Source: Plantactinospora soyae | GTDB taxonomy: Bacteria; Actinomycetota; Actinomycetes; Mycobacteriales; Micromonosporaceae | DNA: 64,000 nucleotides | Assembly (NCBI RefSeq): GCF_014874095.1 | Contig: NZ_JADBEB010000001.1 | Span: 7,440,001-7,504,000 of the forward strand | Direction: 5' to 3' | Part shown: positions 28,152 through 37,967 of the stretch, piece by piece | Numbering within the stretch: the first letter of the stretch is position 1 | How the letters are laid out: each line of letters begins with the position of its first letter | Program-made: the position numbers and the translations under genes | The notes under the pieces: model-generated | What the model was told of the DNA's origin: nothing | Seen by the model: the letters and a program-made list of their open reading frames with translations, nothing else | Databases searched by the model: none

Positions 28152-28640
28152 ATGAGGTGGCTGATCGGCGGAGCGGTCGCGTTGGCTGGCGGGATGGTCA
28201 CCCGGCGGCTGCTCGGCGGGGCTGGCCGGGGCAACGACCACTGGCAACGGGGTCAGGCACGGCGGCGCGGGCCGCGGTGGCATGTGGCGACGGTGAACCG
28301 GCCGGCCAGTGACGTCGCTCCGGGCGGACAGTTCCCCGAGCCGCTGGCCGGGCTTGGTGACGCCGTCGAGGTCCAGGTCCGACCGGCTGCCGGCGGCCGG
28401 GGCACCGAGATCGCCGTACGGCTGCGCGACGGCGCCCGACTCCCTGTTGCCGCCGCCGCCCGGCGGGCCGTCGGCCGGGATCCTGAGCAGGCGATCCGGG
28501 CTGCGCTGCGGGAGTCGAAGCAGCTGATCGAGACCAGTGAGGTTCTCCACCCGGACTATCCGCCAACCACCGAGTCGACTCCGTTGAACAAACCACTGCA
28601 GATGGCCACCCGACAGGGTCGGCGGGAGGGACGGCTGTGA
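28152..28640 (+). CDS. Small protein with N-terminal hydrophobic segment, SRPBCC-like remnant possible
   Basis: 162 residues from an ATG preceded by GGGGGCGGAC. Residues 1-18 (MRWLIGGAVALAGGMVTRR) are a short hydrophobic anchor or signal. The middle (residues ~45-100) has VATVNRPASDV, then VEVQVRPAAGGRGTEIAVR, a pattern seen in cyclase/dehydrase-like proteins beside such alcohol dehydrogenases. The stop overlaps the next gene's GTG by four bases, so the two are coupled. No enzyme motif is recognised. Confidence 0.7.
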   Translation: MRWLIGGAVALAGGMVTRRLLGGAGRGNDHWQRGQARRRGPRWHVATVNRPASDVAPGGQFPEPLAGLGDAVEVQVRPAAGGRGTEIAVRLRDGARLPVAAAARRAVGRDPEQAIRAALRESKQLIETSEVLHPDYPPTTESTPLNKPLQMATRQGRREGRL

Positions 28641-29812
28641 AGGCGCTGGTCTGGGAGGGAGCCAACGAACTCGCGGTGCGGCAGGTCCCGGACCCGCAGA
28701 TCCGCAACGAGCAGGACGCCATCGTCCGGGTCCGTCGGACCGTGACCTGCGGGTCGGACCTGCACCTGCTCGGCGGGTACATCCCGTTCATGGAACGCGG
28801 CGACGTCCTCGGGCACGAGTTCCTCGGCGACATCGTCGAGGTCGGCCCGCAGGTACGCAACCACAAAGTAGGCGACAGGGTCGTCGTCTGCTCGTTCATC
28901 TCCTGCGGCAAGTGCTGGTACTGCCAGCAACAACAGTTCTCGCTGTGCGACAACGGGAACACGAATCCGATGATCACCGAGAACGTCTGGGGTTCCGCGC
29001 CCGGAGGCTGCTATGGCTACTCGCACGCACTTGGGGGCTTCGCCGGCAGCCACGCCGAGTACATCCGGGTTCCCTACGCCGACCAGGGCGCGTTCACTGT
29101 CCCGGACGCGGTGAGCGACGAGCGCGCGCTGTTCGCCTCCGACTCCGCCCCGACCGGCTGGATGGGCGCCGACCTCGCCGGGGTGAAACCGGGTGATGTC
29201 GTGGCGGTCTGGGGCGCCGGCGCGGTAGGGCAGATGGCGGCCCGGGCATCCGTGCTGCTCGGCGCCGATCGGGTGATCGTGATCGACCGACTCGACAACC
29301 GGCTCCAGATGGCCCAGACGCATCTCGGCGTGGAGACGCTGAACTACGAGCAGCAGGACGTCGGCGCCGAGTTGCTGGAGCGCAGTGGCGGTCGAGGCCC
29401 GGACGTCTGCATCGAGGCGGTCGGTATGGAGTCGCACAGCAGCGGCCCGCAACTCTGGTACGACCAGGTCAAGCAGCAGTTGCGGATCGAGTCCGACCGT
29501 CCGGTCGCCGCCCGGGAGGCGATCTACAACTGTCGCAAGGGCGGCAGTGTGTTCGTCCTGGGCGTGTTCGCCGGCCTGGTGGACAAGTTCCCGCTCGGGG
29601 CGCTGATGAACAAGGGGCTGACGCTGCGCGGCGCGCAGCAGCACGGACAGCGCTACATTCCCATGCTGCTGGACCGGATGGCCCGCGGCGAGCTGGTCAC
29701 GGAGCATCTCGCGACGCACACCATGCCGCTGGACGAAGCTCCGCGCGGCTACGAGATGTTCAAACAGAAAATCGACGGATGCGTACGGGCCGTCTTCCAG
29801 CCCACCAGCTGA
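28637..29812 (+). CDS. Zinc-dependent alcohol dehydrogenase (formaldehyde-dehydrogenase-like)
   Basis: 391 residues from a GTG overlapping the previous stop. Catalytic zinc ligands in VTCGSDLHLL (Cys) and LGHEFLGDIVE (His-Glu). Structural zinc cluster CGKCWYCQQQQFSLC. Rossmann motif VWGAGAVGQMAA near residue 195. The length and a long insert (residues ~270-300) place it with glutathione-independent formaldehyde dehydrogenase-like MDR enzymes. Substrate not determinable; it may detoxify short aldehydes along with the AKR and DJ-1 proteins nearby. Confidence 0.92.
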   Translation: MKALVWEGANELAVRQVPDPQIRNEQDAIVRVRRTVTCGSDLHLLGGYIPFMERGDVLGHEFLGDIVEVGPQVRNHKVGDRVVVCSFISCGKCWYCQQQQFSLCDNGNTNPMITENVWGSAPGGCYGYSHALGGFAGSHAEYIRVPYADQGAFTVPDAVSDERALFASDSAPTGWMGADLAGVKPGDVVAVWGAGAVGQMAARASVLLGADRVIVIDRLDNRLQMAQTHLGVETLNYEQQDVGAELLERSGGRGPDVCIEAVGMESHSSGPQLWYDQVKQQLRIESDRPVAAREAIYNCRKGGSVFVLGVFAGLVDKFPLGALMNKGLTLRGAQQHGQRYIPMLLDRMARGELVTEHLATHTMPLDEAPRGYEMFKQKIDGCVRAVFQPTS

Positions 29813-29920
29813 CCGGCACCGCCGACGCCACCGTCACCTCTGCCGCCCGCACCGCCGGTAGCTCGACCTCACCGGGTGTCCCTCGCCCGGCCAGTCCGTT
29901 CGTCGATGGGATGAACAGCG

Positions 29921-31918
29921 ATGCGGAAGCCGGTGACCACTGAGCCCGGACGTGATCCAGGCCGGCTGATTCTGGCCCCCGCCCGATCCGGCGGGTACCC
30001 CGGGCCGATCCGCAAGGCCGTACCCGGCAGCCAACTCCTGCGCCTACTGGCCACCACCGACGCCAAACAGATCGGACTGTTGTATCTGACCACGTCCTTC
30101 GGCTTCTTCCTGGTGGCCGGACTCGAGGCAATGCTGATGCGCGCCGAACTCGGCCGCCCGGGGATGCAGTTCCTCTCCCCGGAGCAGTACAACCAGCTGT
30201 TCACCTCGCACGGCACGATCATGATGCTGCTGTTCGCCACCCCGCTGGCGTTCGCGTTCGGCAACTACCTGGTGCCCCTGCAGATCGGCGCCCCGGACGT
30301 GTCATTCCCTCGACTGAACGCGCTGGCGTACTGGCTGTATCTGTTCGGTGGCCTGATGGTGCTCGGCGCCTTCCTCATTCCCGGCGGCGGGCCCGATTTC
30401 GGTTGGACGGCCTACCCGACGCTGAGCCGCTACGAACACACCCCCGGCATCGGCGGCAACCTGTGGGTCATCGGCCTCGTGCTCTCCGGACTGGGCACGA
30501 TCCTCGGATCGGTCAACCTCATCACCACGATCCTGACCCTGCGGGCGCCGGGCATGACCATGTTCCGGATGCCGCTGTTCACCTGGGCCATGCTCGTCAC
30601 CGCCCTGATGGCCGTCGTCGTCTTCCCGCTGCTGGCGGCCACCCTGCTGGCCCTGCTCGCCGACCGGGTACTCGGCGCCCACATCTACGCGGCCGAACAC
30701 GGCGGCCCGCTGCTGTATCAGCACCTGTTCTGGTACTTCGGCCATCCCGAGGTCTACATCGTCGCGCTGCCGTTCTTCGGCATCATCAGTGAGATCATCC
30801 CGGTCTTCAGCCGAAAGCCCCTGTTCGGCTACAAGACCATGGTCGCCGCGCTCGTCGTGATCTTCCTCTACTCCCTGACCGTCTGGGCGCACCACATGTT
30901 CGCCACCGGCCAGGTTCTGCTGCCGTTCTTCTCCGCGTTCACCTTCATCATCGCCATACCGACCGGGATCAAGTTCTTCAACTGGATCGGCACCATGTGG
31001 AAGGGACAGCTCACCTTCGAGGCCCCGATGCTGTTCTCCATCGGCTTCCTCGTCACTTTCCTCTTCGGCGGCCTCACCGGCGTCCTGTTGGCCAGCCCAC
31101 CGGTCGACTTTCACACCCACGACACGTACTTCGTGGTCGGCCACTTCCACTACGTACTCTTCGGCACCATCGTCTTCGCCGCCTTCGCTGGCGTCTACTT
31201 CTGGTTCCCCAAGATGACCGGCCGACTCCTCGACGAACGACTCGGCAAGGTCCACTTCTGGACCATGTTCCTCGGCTTCCACACCACCTTCCTGATCCAC
31301 CACTGGCTCGGCAACGACGGCATGCCCCGCCGCTACGCCGACTACCTGCCGACCGACGGCTTCACCACCATGCACACAATCTCGACCATCGGCTCCTTCG
31401 TCCTCGGCGCCTCCACCCTGTTCTTCATCTACAACGTCTGGAAGTCCTGGCGGTTCGGACAGGCCGTGCAGGTCGACGACCCGTGGGGGTTCGGTAACTC
31501 CCTGGAATGGGCCACCAGCTGTCCACCGCCGCTGCGGAACTTCGACCGCATGCCCGCCATCCGCTCCGAACGGCCCGCCTTCGACGCCAAGTACGGTCCC
31601 CTCGTCGCCGACCTCGGCCGAAACCTGCCCCAGCGGGCCGCCAAACCACCCCAGCGGATGCGGGACGAGGTGCGTCCCGAGCATCAGGTGCCGGAGCCAC
31701 CGACGGCGGAGGGCGCGCACGGCGCCGAGGCGGCCGTCGCGCACCATCCGCCGGAGCGGTCCGGCGCCCGTCCGGTGGAGGTGCCGGAGCCGGAACAGGT
31801 TCGCCGGCCGAGCTTCGAACACACCGACGAAGCCAGCGACAACCCGTTCGACGCAGACCGCACCGGGCCAAGTTCGGACCGGTGGCGAAACCCGAAGGGC
31901 AGTGAGGAAGAGAAGTAG
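29921..31918 (+). CDS. ctaD: Cytochrome c oxidase subunit I (aa3 type)
   Basis: 665 residues. Twelve membrane helices with all redox ligands: heme a His in [12 protein letters not shown], CuB/Tyr crosslink in [17 protein letters not shown], CuB His pair in [10 protein letters not shown], and heme a3/a His in [11 protein letters not shown]. This copy stands alone: no subunit II, III or cytochrome bc genes are adjacent. Residues ~545-665 form a long hydrophilic Pro/Glu/Arg-rich tail beyond the normal ~560-residue core. Probably an alternative or accessory oxidase subunit I. Confidence 0.95.
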   Translation: MRKPVTTEPGRDPGRLILAPARSGGYPGPIRKAVPGSQLLRLLATTDAKQIGLLYLTTSFGFFLVAGLEAMLMRAELGRPGMQFLSPEQYNQLFTSHGTIMMLLFATPLAFAFGNYLVPLQIGAPDVSFPRLNALAYWLYLFGGLMVLGAFLIPGGGPDFGWTAYPTLSRYEHTPGIGGNLWVIGLVLSGLGTILGSVNLITTILTLRAPGMTMFRMPLFTWAMLVTALMAVVVFPLLAATLLALLADRVLGAHIYAAEHGGPLLYQHLFWYFGHPEVYIVALPFFGIISEIIPVFSRKPLFGYKTMVAALVVIFLYSLTVWAHHMFATGQVLLPFFSAFTFIIAIPTGIKFFNWIGTMWKGQLTFEAPMLFSIGFLVTFLFGGLTGVLLASPPVDFHTHDTYFVVGHFHYVLFGTIVFAAFAGVYFWFPKMTGRLLDERLGKVHFWTMFLGFHTTFLIHHWLGNDGMPRRYADYLPTDGFTTMHTISTIGSFVLGASTLFFIYNVWKSWRFGQAVQVDDPWGFGNSLEWATSCPPPLRNFDRMPAIRSERPAFDAKYGPLVADLGRNLPQRAAKPPQRMRDEVRPEHQVPEPPTAEGAHGAEAAVAHHPPERSGARPVEVPEPEQVRRPSFEHTDEASDNPFDADRTGPSSDRWRNPKGSEEEK

Positions 31919-31986
31919 CCGAGGGCCGGGCACTGGCTGGGCGCCGATCGACGGCCCGGAACGACCGAAGTAGGGGAATCAGTGTC

Positions 31987-32700
31987 GTGACGAGCCAAGA
32001 GTCGCGTCCGACCCCGGCGGACCCGATGCCGTCCGCCCGAACCGTGGGCGGCGCGCCCAGTGGCATGGAACGTGACCTGCCGCCGGTGCTCGGCCCGGAC
32101 GCCGTCGGCATCCTCGAAGCGTCGACCTTCATGTTCTCCAACGCGGCCGGTGACGTCCCACCCCGATCGATCGGCGGTCTGGTCCACTACGACACGCGAT
32201 ACCTGAGCCGCTGGCAACTCACCATCAACGGCGCACCGCCGCTCGTCCTGTCCTCGTGCATCGTCGACCACTACTCCGCGGCGTTCTTCCTGGCCAACCC
32301 GGAACTGCCCGGCCCGGCCGCGAACACCATCGGGATACGCCGGCAACGGTTCGTGGGTGATGGGCTACACGAACGCATCGAGTTGCGGTGTTTCGGCCGC
32401 GAACCCAAGTCTTTCGAGCTACGTCTGGCGGTCGGTAACGACTTCGCCGACCTCTTCGAGATCAAGACCACGGTCCGCGACCGATCCGACCGGATCAGCC
32501 GGTCGCACTCCGCAGACGGCTCAGAACTGATGTTCGTCTACTCCAACGGCGCGTTCCAGGCCAGCACCGAAGTCCACGCACATCGCCAGCCAACCGTCTC
32601 GACGGTGACGATCTGGTGTGGGACCTGACCGTGGAGGCCGGCCGCCGATGGTCATGCGATCTGACCGTACCGCTACATTGCGGGCCCGACAGACCTGACA
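31987..32700 (+). pseudogene. Glycogen debranching-like enzyme, N-terminal domain only
   Basis: AGGGGAA precedes the GTG at 31987. Residues ~35-190 match the N-terminal beta domain of amylo-alpha-1,6-glucosidase-like proteins: STFMFSNAAGDVP, GLVHYDTRYLSRWQL, and RHRCFGREP-like RCFGREPKSFELRL, then VGNDFADLFEIK. At about 32590 the frame breaks (the in-frame end is TVTIWCGT), while DLVWDLTVEAGRRWSCDLTV continues in the next frame. The (alpha/alpha)6 catalytic domain, about 500 residues, is absent. A frameshift plus truncation therefore makes this non-functional as a debranching enzyme. Confidence 0.75.
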
Positions 32701-32864
32701 CCCCGGCACCGCGACTTCGGGCCCGTCCATGCCGCAGGTGGTCGATGGGGGTGAGCTTGCGGTGCCGGGGTCCGGGACCCGAGGTTGCCGCCGGTCGACG
32801 GGACCAACAGCCGTGCCGGTCATACACGAAGTTGGACAGGCCCCAAGCTGGCTGCGCATCACAG

Positions 32865-34064
32865 CTAGTGGGGCCGCTCGTCCGTACCCGTCTCGACGGC
32901 CCGGCGGACCAGCCGGTTCGCCTCCATTCGCTCGATCCCACTGGCCCGGAGCAGGTCACTGGCGGTCGTGCGGACCTGCGCCACGACGACGGTGCCGGAG
33001 AAACCCACGCCGTCGGCATGCGCCCGGCCCGCCTCGCTCACCGCTCGGAGCGCCCGCTCGCGGGTCGCCTCCGGCTGCCGCCCGGCGCCGAGCTCACGGC
33101 GCAGCTCGCGCCCGGCGTCGGAGAGTCCGGCTACCGCCGATGGCAACGTCGGCGGAATCGGCTCCTCGTCCTCGATGGCGGTGACCGCGCGTCGAATCAG
33201 GGTTCCGCTGTTGGCGATGGCGTTGTTGATGTGTACAGCGCTCTCCACATACCGGGTCAGCGCCCCGCGGCGATTCCATCGCACCGGCGCGAGGGTCGCA
33301 GTCTCCCGCCCGCCCTCGAGCGCCTCCTGCAGCCCCTGCATCTGCTTCTCCATGACCTGCAGCCGGTCCAGCGCCCTCTGGGCGCGGTCGGGGTCCCGGT
33401 CGGCAAGCGCCGCCGCGGTCTCCGCCAACTGATCAGTCAGCGTCTTTGCCGCAGGACGGGCAGCCCGGTCCACGACCCGGAGCGGATCGAACGGCAGCAG
33501 CAACGCGACGGCCAGACTGACGAACCCACCGACCAGCGCATCGATCGCCCGGGTCAGCTCAAGGTTCGGCGTCTTCGGGGTCAGGGCCACCAGCAGCACG
33601 GCGGTCGCCGCCGCCTGGGTGACGACCGCGGGACCCCCGCCGAGGAAGATCGTCACGGTGATCGCCAGCAGGACGACCACAGCGAGCTGCCACGGGCCGC
33701 TGCCGAGGACGAAGACCAGCCCGCTGCCGACTCCGATGCCGACCGCGACTCCAATGATCAACTGAACCGTGCGGCGGATTCGCTGGCCGAAAGAGGCGGC
33801 GAGCGTGCCGACCGCCGCGATCGGCGCGAAGACCGGATCAGGGTTCCTGAGCAAGGCGCCAGCGACCCACCACGCCAACCCGGCTGCCAGGGCGGCCTGC
33901 ATCGCAAGAATGAGACCGCAACGAACCCGGTACACCCGGTCGCGAAGCGTGGGACCCGACTCTCGACGTACATCGCCGACGGCTCCAGCCAGGCGGTGAC
34001 CGTAAGGCCCGAGGTACAGACCGCCGACATCCCGCTCGGCCGGTCTGTCCCGCTTCGAGGCCAT
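32865..34064 (-). CDS. FUSC/aromatic-acid-exporter-like membrane protein
   Basis: 399 residues. Residues ~45-190 carry five to six membrane helices (LILAMQAALAAGLAWWVAGA, VFAPIAAVGTLAASFGQRI, LIIGVAVGIGVGSGLVFVLG, LVALTPKTPNLELTRAIDAL). FGQRIRRTVQLIIGV is typical of the FUSC/ArAE repeat. Residues ~200-399 are a cytoplasmic helical domain. These proteins are putative efflux systems for aromatic or amphipathic compounds. Converges on the broken debranching gene. Confidence 0.85.
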   Translation of the reverse strand: MASKRDRPAERDVGGLYLGPYGHRLAGAVGDVRRESGPTLRDRVYRVRCGLILAMQAALAAGLAWWVAGALLRNPDPVFAPIAAVGTLAASFGQRIRRTVQLIIGVAVGIGVGSGLVFVLGSGPWQLAVVVLLAITVTIFLGGGPAVVTQAAATAVLLVALTPKTPNLELTRAIDALVGGFVSLAVALLLPFDPLRVVDRAARPAAKTLTDQLAETAAALADRDPDRAQRALDRLQVMEKQMQGLQEALEGGRETATLAPVRWNRRGALTRYVESAVHINNAIANSGTLIRRAVTAIEDEEPIPPTLPSAVAGLSDAGRELRRELGAGRQPEATRERALRAVSEAGRAHADGVGFSGTVVVAQVRTTASDLLRASGIERMEANRLVRRAVETGTDERPH

Positions 34065-34540
34065 GGTCAGGGGTACCCACCGCGCGGGCGATGATTCATC
34101 TGCATAACGGAGCGTGATCTGCCGCCGGCGCTGAGGTGCGACCTTGTCCGCCGGGGGTTCGTGTCTTGGCCGTCAGTAGTGGTAGCGGCCTCCCTTGGCC
34201 CACAGGTCGTACTCGTAGCGGATCTTCGATTCGATCAGTTTGTGGTAGCTGTCGTCGCCTCGCTCCCACCGTGAGTGACCGCCCAGAGGCAGTAGTCGGC
34301 GGCTTGGAGGGCGACGTCGCTGGAGCACGGCCAGCCACAGGATGATCGACTGCATCGGCCGGACATCGGGCTGAAACTGACCAATCGAACACAATCACCA
34401 ATGATCAACGGTGGTGTTCCCATGCCACCGGCAATCGCAGCGAAGATTAATTGACCTTGAGCCGCTAGGCGCGTGGCGACGCGCAAATTCCAGAAGGGAC
34501 TCTCGGCACCACCGTAGCATCCTCGTAGGAGAATTCTCCG
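34065..34540. other. Lower-GC gap with a possible gene tail
   Basis: No complete gene. On the minus strand a frame ending at 34173 closes with HSRWERGDDSYHKLIESKI and RYEYDLWAKGGRYHY, which looks like an authentic C-terminus whose start is lost. From about 34380 to 34660 the base composition is visibly more AT-rich than the surroundings, consistent with the edge of acquired DNA. Confidence 0.4.
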
Positions 34541-34541
34541 T

Positions 34542-34875
34542 GTGATCCCTCCGCAGCCGGACACCGACGAGCAGTACACGGTCTTGCAGGCTATTGGACG
34601 TTCCTTACCAACCACGGTAGGTGGCCGACATTCAACGACATCGACCATCGACACGATCGCTGGCACGATATCGTCGATGCCGGTGCCGCCCTCGCTGCTA
34701 TCCCCCGGGGTCTTGTGAACGGCGTGACGCCTGGTCGGCCGGAGCGGCTGACGCCTACCCAGGAGATCGCGCTGACCGTTGCGGGTGCACTCGCCACCGA
34801 CAAGGCCAGCGAGGAGTTGAGTTGTTCCGCCGCGCCGTCCGGCTTGCCGCCCAGTTAGAGCACGCCCATCAACCT
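34542..34875 (+). pseudogene. Decayed hypothetical gene, at least two frameshifts
   Basis: A coherent protein can be read only across three frames: VIPPQPDTDEQYTVLQAIGR, then FLTNHGRWPTFNDIDHRHDR with RLTPTQEIALTVAGALATDK, then ELFRRAVRLAAQLEHAHQPE. Frame changes fall near 34602 and 34820. The family is not recognised. Similar short proteins sit in integrated elements. It ends against the IS21 remnant. Confidence 0.5.
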
Positions 34876-34908
34876 GAACCTAACGGCGCTGGTGGGCTGA
34901 ACCAGCCA

Positions 34909-35064
34909 GTGGTGCTGAGCGTGGAGGACTGGGCAGAGATCCGACGGCTGCGGCGGCGGAAGGCATGGCGATCCAGGCCATCACACGGCGGTTGAGGATG
35001 TCGCGCAACAGCGTGAACAAGGCCCTGGCCAGTGATGAGCCGCCCCGGTATCGGCGGGCGGCGG
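34909..35064 (+). pseudogene. IS21-family istA transposase, N-terminal remnant
   Basis: VLSVEDWAEIRRLRR followed, after a one-base frame change near 34957, by EGMAIQAITRRLRMSRNSV and NKALASDEPPRYRRA. This is the HTH start of IstA (usual form LTVEDWAEIRRLxRAEG). Only ~50 of ~400 codons remain. Confidence 0.75.
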
Positions 35065-35087
35065 TTCCCACTGGTCGGGTTTTTATC

Positions 35088-35123
35088 TGTCGGGACGGCG
35101 GGATTCGAACCGACGGCCCCTTG
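35088..35123. repeat. Left tRNA-derived attachment-like repeat
   Basis: 36-bp segment containing GACGGCGGGATTCGAACCGA (35094-35113), the minus-strand image of a tRNA T-arm plus acceptor stem. It matches 61276-61311 at 33 of 36 bases in the same orientation. The T-stem has a C:C mismatch and no upstream tRNA body is present, so it is an att-type relic, not a tRNA gene. The inner flank carries GGGGTTTTCGGGGG and TAAACGGGGGG, and both modules recur beside the right copy. Confidence 0.6.
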
Positions 35124-35571
35124 ATACCAACAGTGACAGTCTGATACTTGTCGCCAGTTGTCGATATCGCGCACTGACCTGCGAAGACGTCCTCTTGAGG
35201 TAAGAGCCCGTTGTCACTGGTTGTCGCTCTCGAGCAGGGGTTTTCGGGGGTAAACGGGGGGCGAGTTGATCACGTAAGCCGACGGAACGACCGTGACGCT
35301 GTTCGGAACGTGTCAGGTTGGCCGGGTAGCAGCAGCCCACTTCGGCTGCCCGGTCTAGTACGCACGGATGAACGGCTCGATCGTTCGGCGTCGTGCGATC
35401 GGGCCAAGTCTCCGACGAAGAGAAGGGGCCGGTGAACCCCGATTGAAGGGTGCCGGCCAGATCTCCGGCGGCTACGTTCCGTTACGGACATGCTCATCGG
35501 CCACCGTGATCAACTACCGGATCTGCCGAAATGAGGATGTTCGCCGGCGGGTGCTCGGGCACTATGACGGC
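35124..35571. other. Gap inside the left island end
   Basis: No gene supported. It contains the G-rich modules near 35236-35262 shared with the right island end and several short direct motifs (GTGACAGTCTGATAC, TTGTCACTGGTTGTCG), as expected in an attachment or recombinase arm region. Confidence 0.35.
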
Positions 35572-35994
35572 ATGTCATCGGACCATAGTGCGTACGTTCC
35601 CAACGAGTTGTTGGGTCGGCTCGTCGGGTTCCGTCTCTTCTCGGTCCAGTTCGTCATGGACTATGTTCAGCTGCGCTTCGATGGTCCGATGAAGGACATG
35701 CCGGTCCTCAACTGCGATGTGTTGCCGGTGGTGGAGATGCAGACGGGCCTGATCGCTCCCGGCCAGGTGGGCTACGCCGACGCCCTGCGAGGGTTCATTC
35801 CGGGCCACGTTGTTGCGACCCTGGAGCAGACAGGCCATGGCCTCAGGATCGAGTTCGACAAAGGGGCGATCGTGTTGCATCCCGACATCGAAGATGTTCT
35901 CCCCGGACCGGAGATCGCCTTGTTGGACGGCTTCGAAGACAGGCGTTGGATGTGCTGGCGCCCCGGAGAGGTGTCATTCGAAGACGTTGTCTGA
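35572..35994 (+). CDS. Hypothetical protein of about 140 residues
   Basis: Start chosen at the ATG at 35572 (MSSDHSAYVPNELLGRLVGF); the open frame extends upstream, but without coding character. Predicted alpha/beta with recurring hydrophobic strands (VQLRFDG, MPVLNCDVLPVVEMQ, VVATLEQTGHGLRIEF) and an acidic C-terminus. No membrane segment or signal. It resembles small conserved actinobacterial proteins sometimes found near immunity or toxin loci, but I do not recognise the family. No Shine-Dalgarno; possibly leaderless. Confidence 0.6.
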   Translation: MSSDHSAYVPNELLGRLVGFRLFSVQFVMDYVQLRFDGPMKDMPVLNCDVLPVVEMQTGLIAPGQVGYADALRGFIPGHVVATLEQTGHGLRIEFDKGAIVLHPDIEDVLPGPEIALLDGFEDRRWMCWRPGEVSFEDVV

Positions 35995-36259
35995 CGCACC
36001 CTCATGCCGCGGAGCGGCGCGTGCTCTTCTGCCGCGATCCGCGCGTCACGCAACGTGACGGCGAACGGCGCACCGCAGATGCCCGGATCTGTTTGATATG
36101 GAGGTGATCGTGAGGCTCCAAATTCTGGGCGCGCAGCGCCTCGAACACTCTACATATCAGGCGTTATGCGGCCCGCCAGGGCGAAGGTGATCGAAGATCA
36201 CCCGCGTAGTATCGATGAGAGGATACCCGCAGGGTGCGGCCTCTGCGTACGATCCGTCA

Positions 36260-36394
36260 GTGATCAACGAGGACCGGGCGCTTCCAACCATGCTTGATCA
36301 GGCCCACCGGCTCTGGCTTTCGGTATTCCACCACTGGCACGACTTCGAACCAGGTGACATGTTCGAGTCCTCCGCCGAGACCACCGAGTGGTAG
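36260..36394 (+). CDS. Possible small protein (44 residues)
   Basis: GTG at 36260 to TAG at 36392-36394: VINEDRALPTMLDQAHRLWL, then SVFHHWHDFEPGDMFESS. Codon bias is reasonable and it lies in a 495-bp gap, but there is no ribosome site and no known family. Could equally be the start of a truncated larger gene. Confidence 0.3.
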   Translation: MINEDRALPTMLDQAHRLWLSVFHHWHDFEPGDMFESSAETTEW

Positions 36395-36489
36395 CGCGCA
36401 GAGACCAGTAATCAAGCTGCGGACGTGGCGCCGTTCAGGGTGTTCGGGCGTGATGGCACCGGCGGGATGACCGGTCTAAGATCGCTGAG

Positions 36490-37908
36490 GTGACGGCGGC
36501 CTTTGACTGGAGTGGGTTCGAGCAGGCTGTGACCGATGCCGTCGTGCGGACCGTTCACGGGTTGGTGGCCGAGCATTCGGAACAGCAGTTCTATGTCGCG
36601 GCGTTCGGTGAGATCTACCGCGAGCTAGATGGCCTGATTAGACTGCCGATGTTCGGGATGAACTCGCTGGAGGCGGTCCGCGAGTATCCGGCCGAGGACC
36701 GGGAGGATCTCCGCTGGAGTCTTGCGGACTGGGAGGACTGTGACCTCGACTGGCTGGCCGAGCAGGACCACCGGCGATGGCAGGAGGCGCTGACCGCCTT
36801 CGCCCGCCGCGGCAGCACCCGACAGTGGCAGGAGGCGTTCAGCCGGTACCTCACCGCCTTGGCGAAGGCGTGCCGGCAGGCTCGCAAGCAACTGCGGGCC
36901 GCGGGCGTCGTCGAGCGGGACTTCGTGGTTCTGGTGCTGGACCATGACGGGCAGGAGGCGCTGCTGCGTCGTGTCCTGCCTGAACGGGAACTGCACCGGC
37001 TGTTCCCCGAATACGACCGGCGACGCGCCGAGCTGGCGCGGCTCGCCGCACTGCCACAGGCCGAGCAGGCGCAGTACTACGTGTCTCGGCTCGGCGTGTT
37101 CGACGGTCCGGTCGACGCCGAGGAAGCCGCCCGAGCCCTCCTCACGCTCGGCCGGGCGGCTACCGCGGCGTTACTACCGCAGCTGCACAAACCCGAACGA
37201 GCGTGGGAGGCGGCCAAGCTTCTTGCCGACCTCGGACTGCCCGACGACAACGTGATCGACGAGTTGAGCGCGGCACTGCACCGGCTTGCCGGACCGGACC
37301 AACTCTGGACGGCGCGGGCGCTGTCCCGGCTCGGCCGGCTCGACGTGGTGCTCGCCCACGCGGACGAGCTTCCCGGTGAAGCCGTGGTTGTGGCCATTGC
37401 TGCCCCGTACGACAGTTTCCGCGATCACGGACAGCATCCACCGGCTTTGGACTACGGGCCGCTGGAGGAGGTGCTGACGCGCTGGCCGGCGTACGCCACG
37501 GCATTGGATGAGGAACTGAAACCAGGCGCCTCGCTGTGTTGCATCACCACCAATGAGGTCACCGAAGCCCTGCGGGGTCTGCAGTCCGAGCACGTCCTCA
37601 TCCGCCGGCACGCGGTCACCGTCCTCGGCGAGCGCGGGCTCGGCCGAACCGCGGGCCGGCGGATACTGCCGGCACTCTGCCACACGATGGTGCACGACCC
37701 GGATCCGACTGTACGGCGGCTCGCGGTCCTGTCGCTGCAGTGGTGGCACCGTGATGCTCATCCATATGCGGACGCCGTCCGGTCAGTGCTGAACGACCCT
37801 GTCCGTGAGGTGCGCTCCGCGGCCACTGGCTGGCTCCAGGAACACAACGACTTGCTCACGGCCGCCACCGCACGCCCGGCCGCGGACCCTGTCGTCGACG
37901 TCGTATGA
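36490..37908 (+). CDS. DUF4303-like / HEAT-repeat protein
   Basis: 472 residues from a GTG at 36490. Residues ~1-170 resemble DUF4303 (LVAEHSEQQFYVAAFGEIYR, Trp-rich DWEDCDLDWLAEQDHRRW). Residues ~200-460 carry HEAT-type repeats, clearest at HVLIRRHAVTVLGERGLGR and DPDPTVRRLAVLSLQWW, then DPVREVRSAATGWLQ. DUF4303 belongs to the SUKH/immunity-like world, and HEAT arrays mediate protein contacts, so an immunity or regulatory role is conceivable. No partner toxin is seen next to it. Cytoplasmic. Confidence 0.7.
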   Translation: MTAAFDWSGFEQAVTDAVVRTVHGLVAEHSEQQFYVAAFGEIYRELDGLIRLPMFGMNSLEAVREYPAEDREDLRWSLADWEDCDLDWLAEQDHRRWQEALTAFARRGSTRQWQEAFSRYLTALAKACRQARKQLRAAGVVERDFVVLVLDHDGQEALLRRVLPERELHRLFPEYDRRRAELARLAALPQAEQAQYYVSRLGVFDGPVDAEEAARALLTLGRAATAALLPQLHKPERAWEAAKLLADLGLPDDNVIDELSAALHRLAGPDQLWTARALSRLGRLDVVLAHADELPGEAVVVAIAAPYDSFRDHGQHPPALDYGPLEEVLTRWPAYATALDEELKPGASLCCITTNEVTEALRGLQSEHVLIRRHAVTVLGERGLGRTAGRRILPALCHTMVHDPDPTVRRLAVLSLQWWHRDAHPYADAVRSVLNDPVREVRSAATGWLQEHNDLLTAATARPAADPVVDVV

Positions 37909-37967
37909 ACCTGCGCAATGGCCGGGACGGTCGTTGGTCGCGTGCGCACATCTGGCACCCCTCTGTG

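Noticed and set aside
30302-31933. Long open frame (543 codons) antisense to the oxidase gene
   Set aside because: It is the complementary shadow of ctaD, with low-complexity Glu/Asp/Gly/His content and no motif.
35088-35123. Complete tRNA gene at either tRNA-like repeat
   Set aside because: Only T-arm and acceptor-like sequence is present, with a mismatched T-stem; no D-arm or anticodon arm can be placed.
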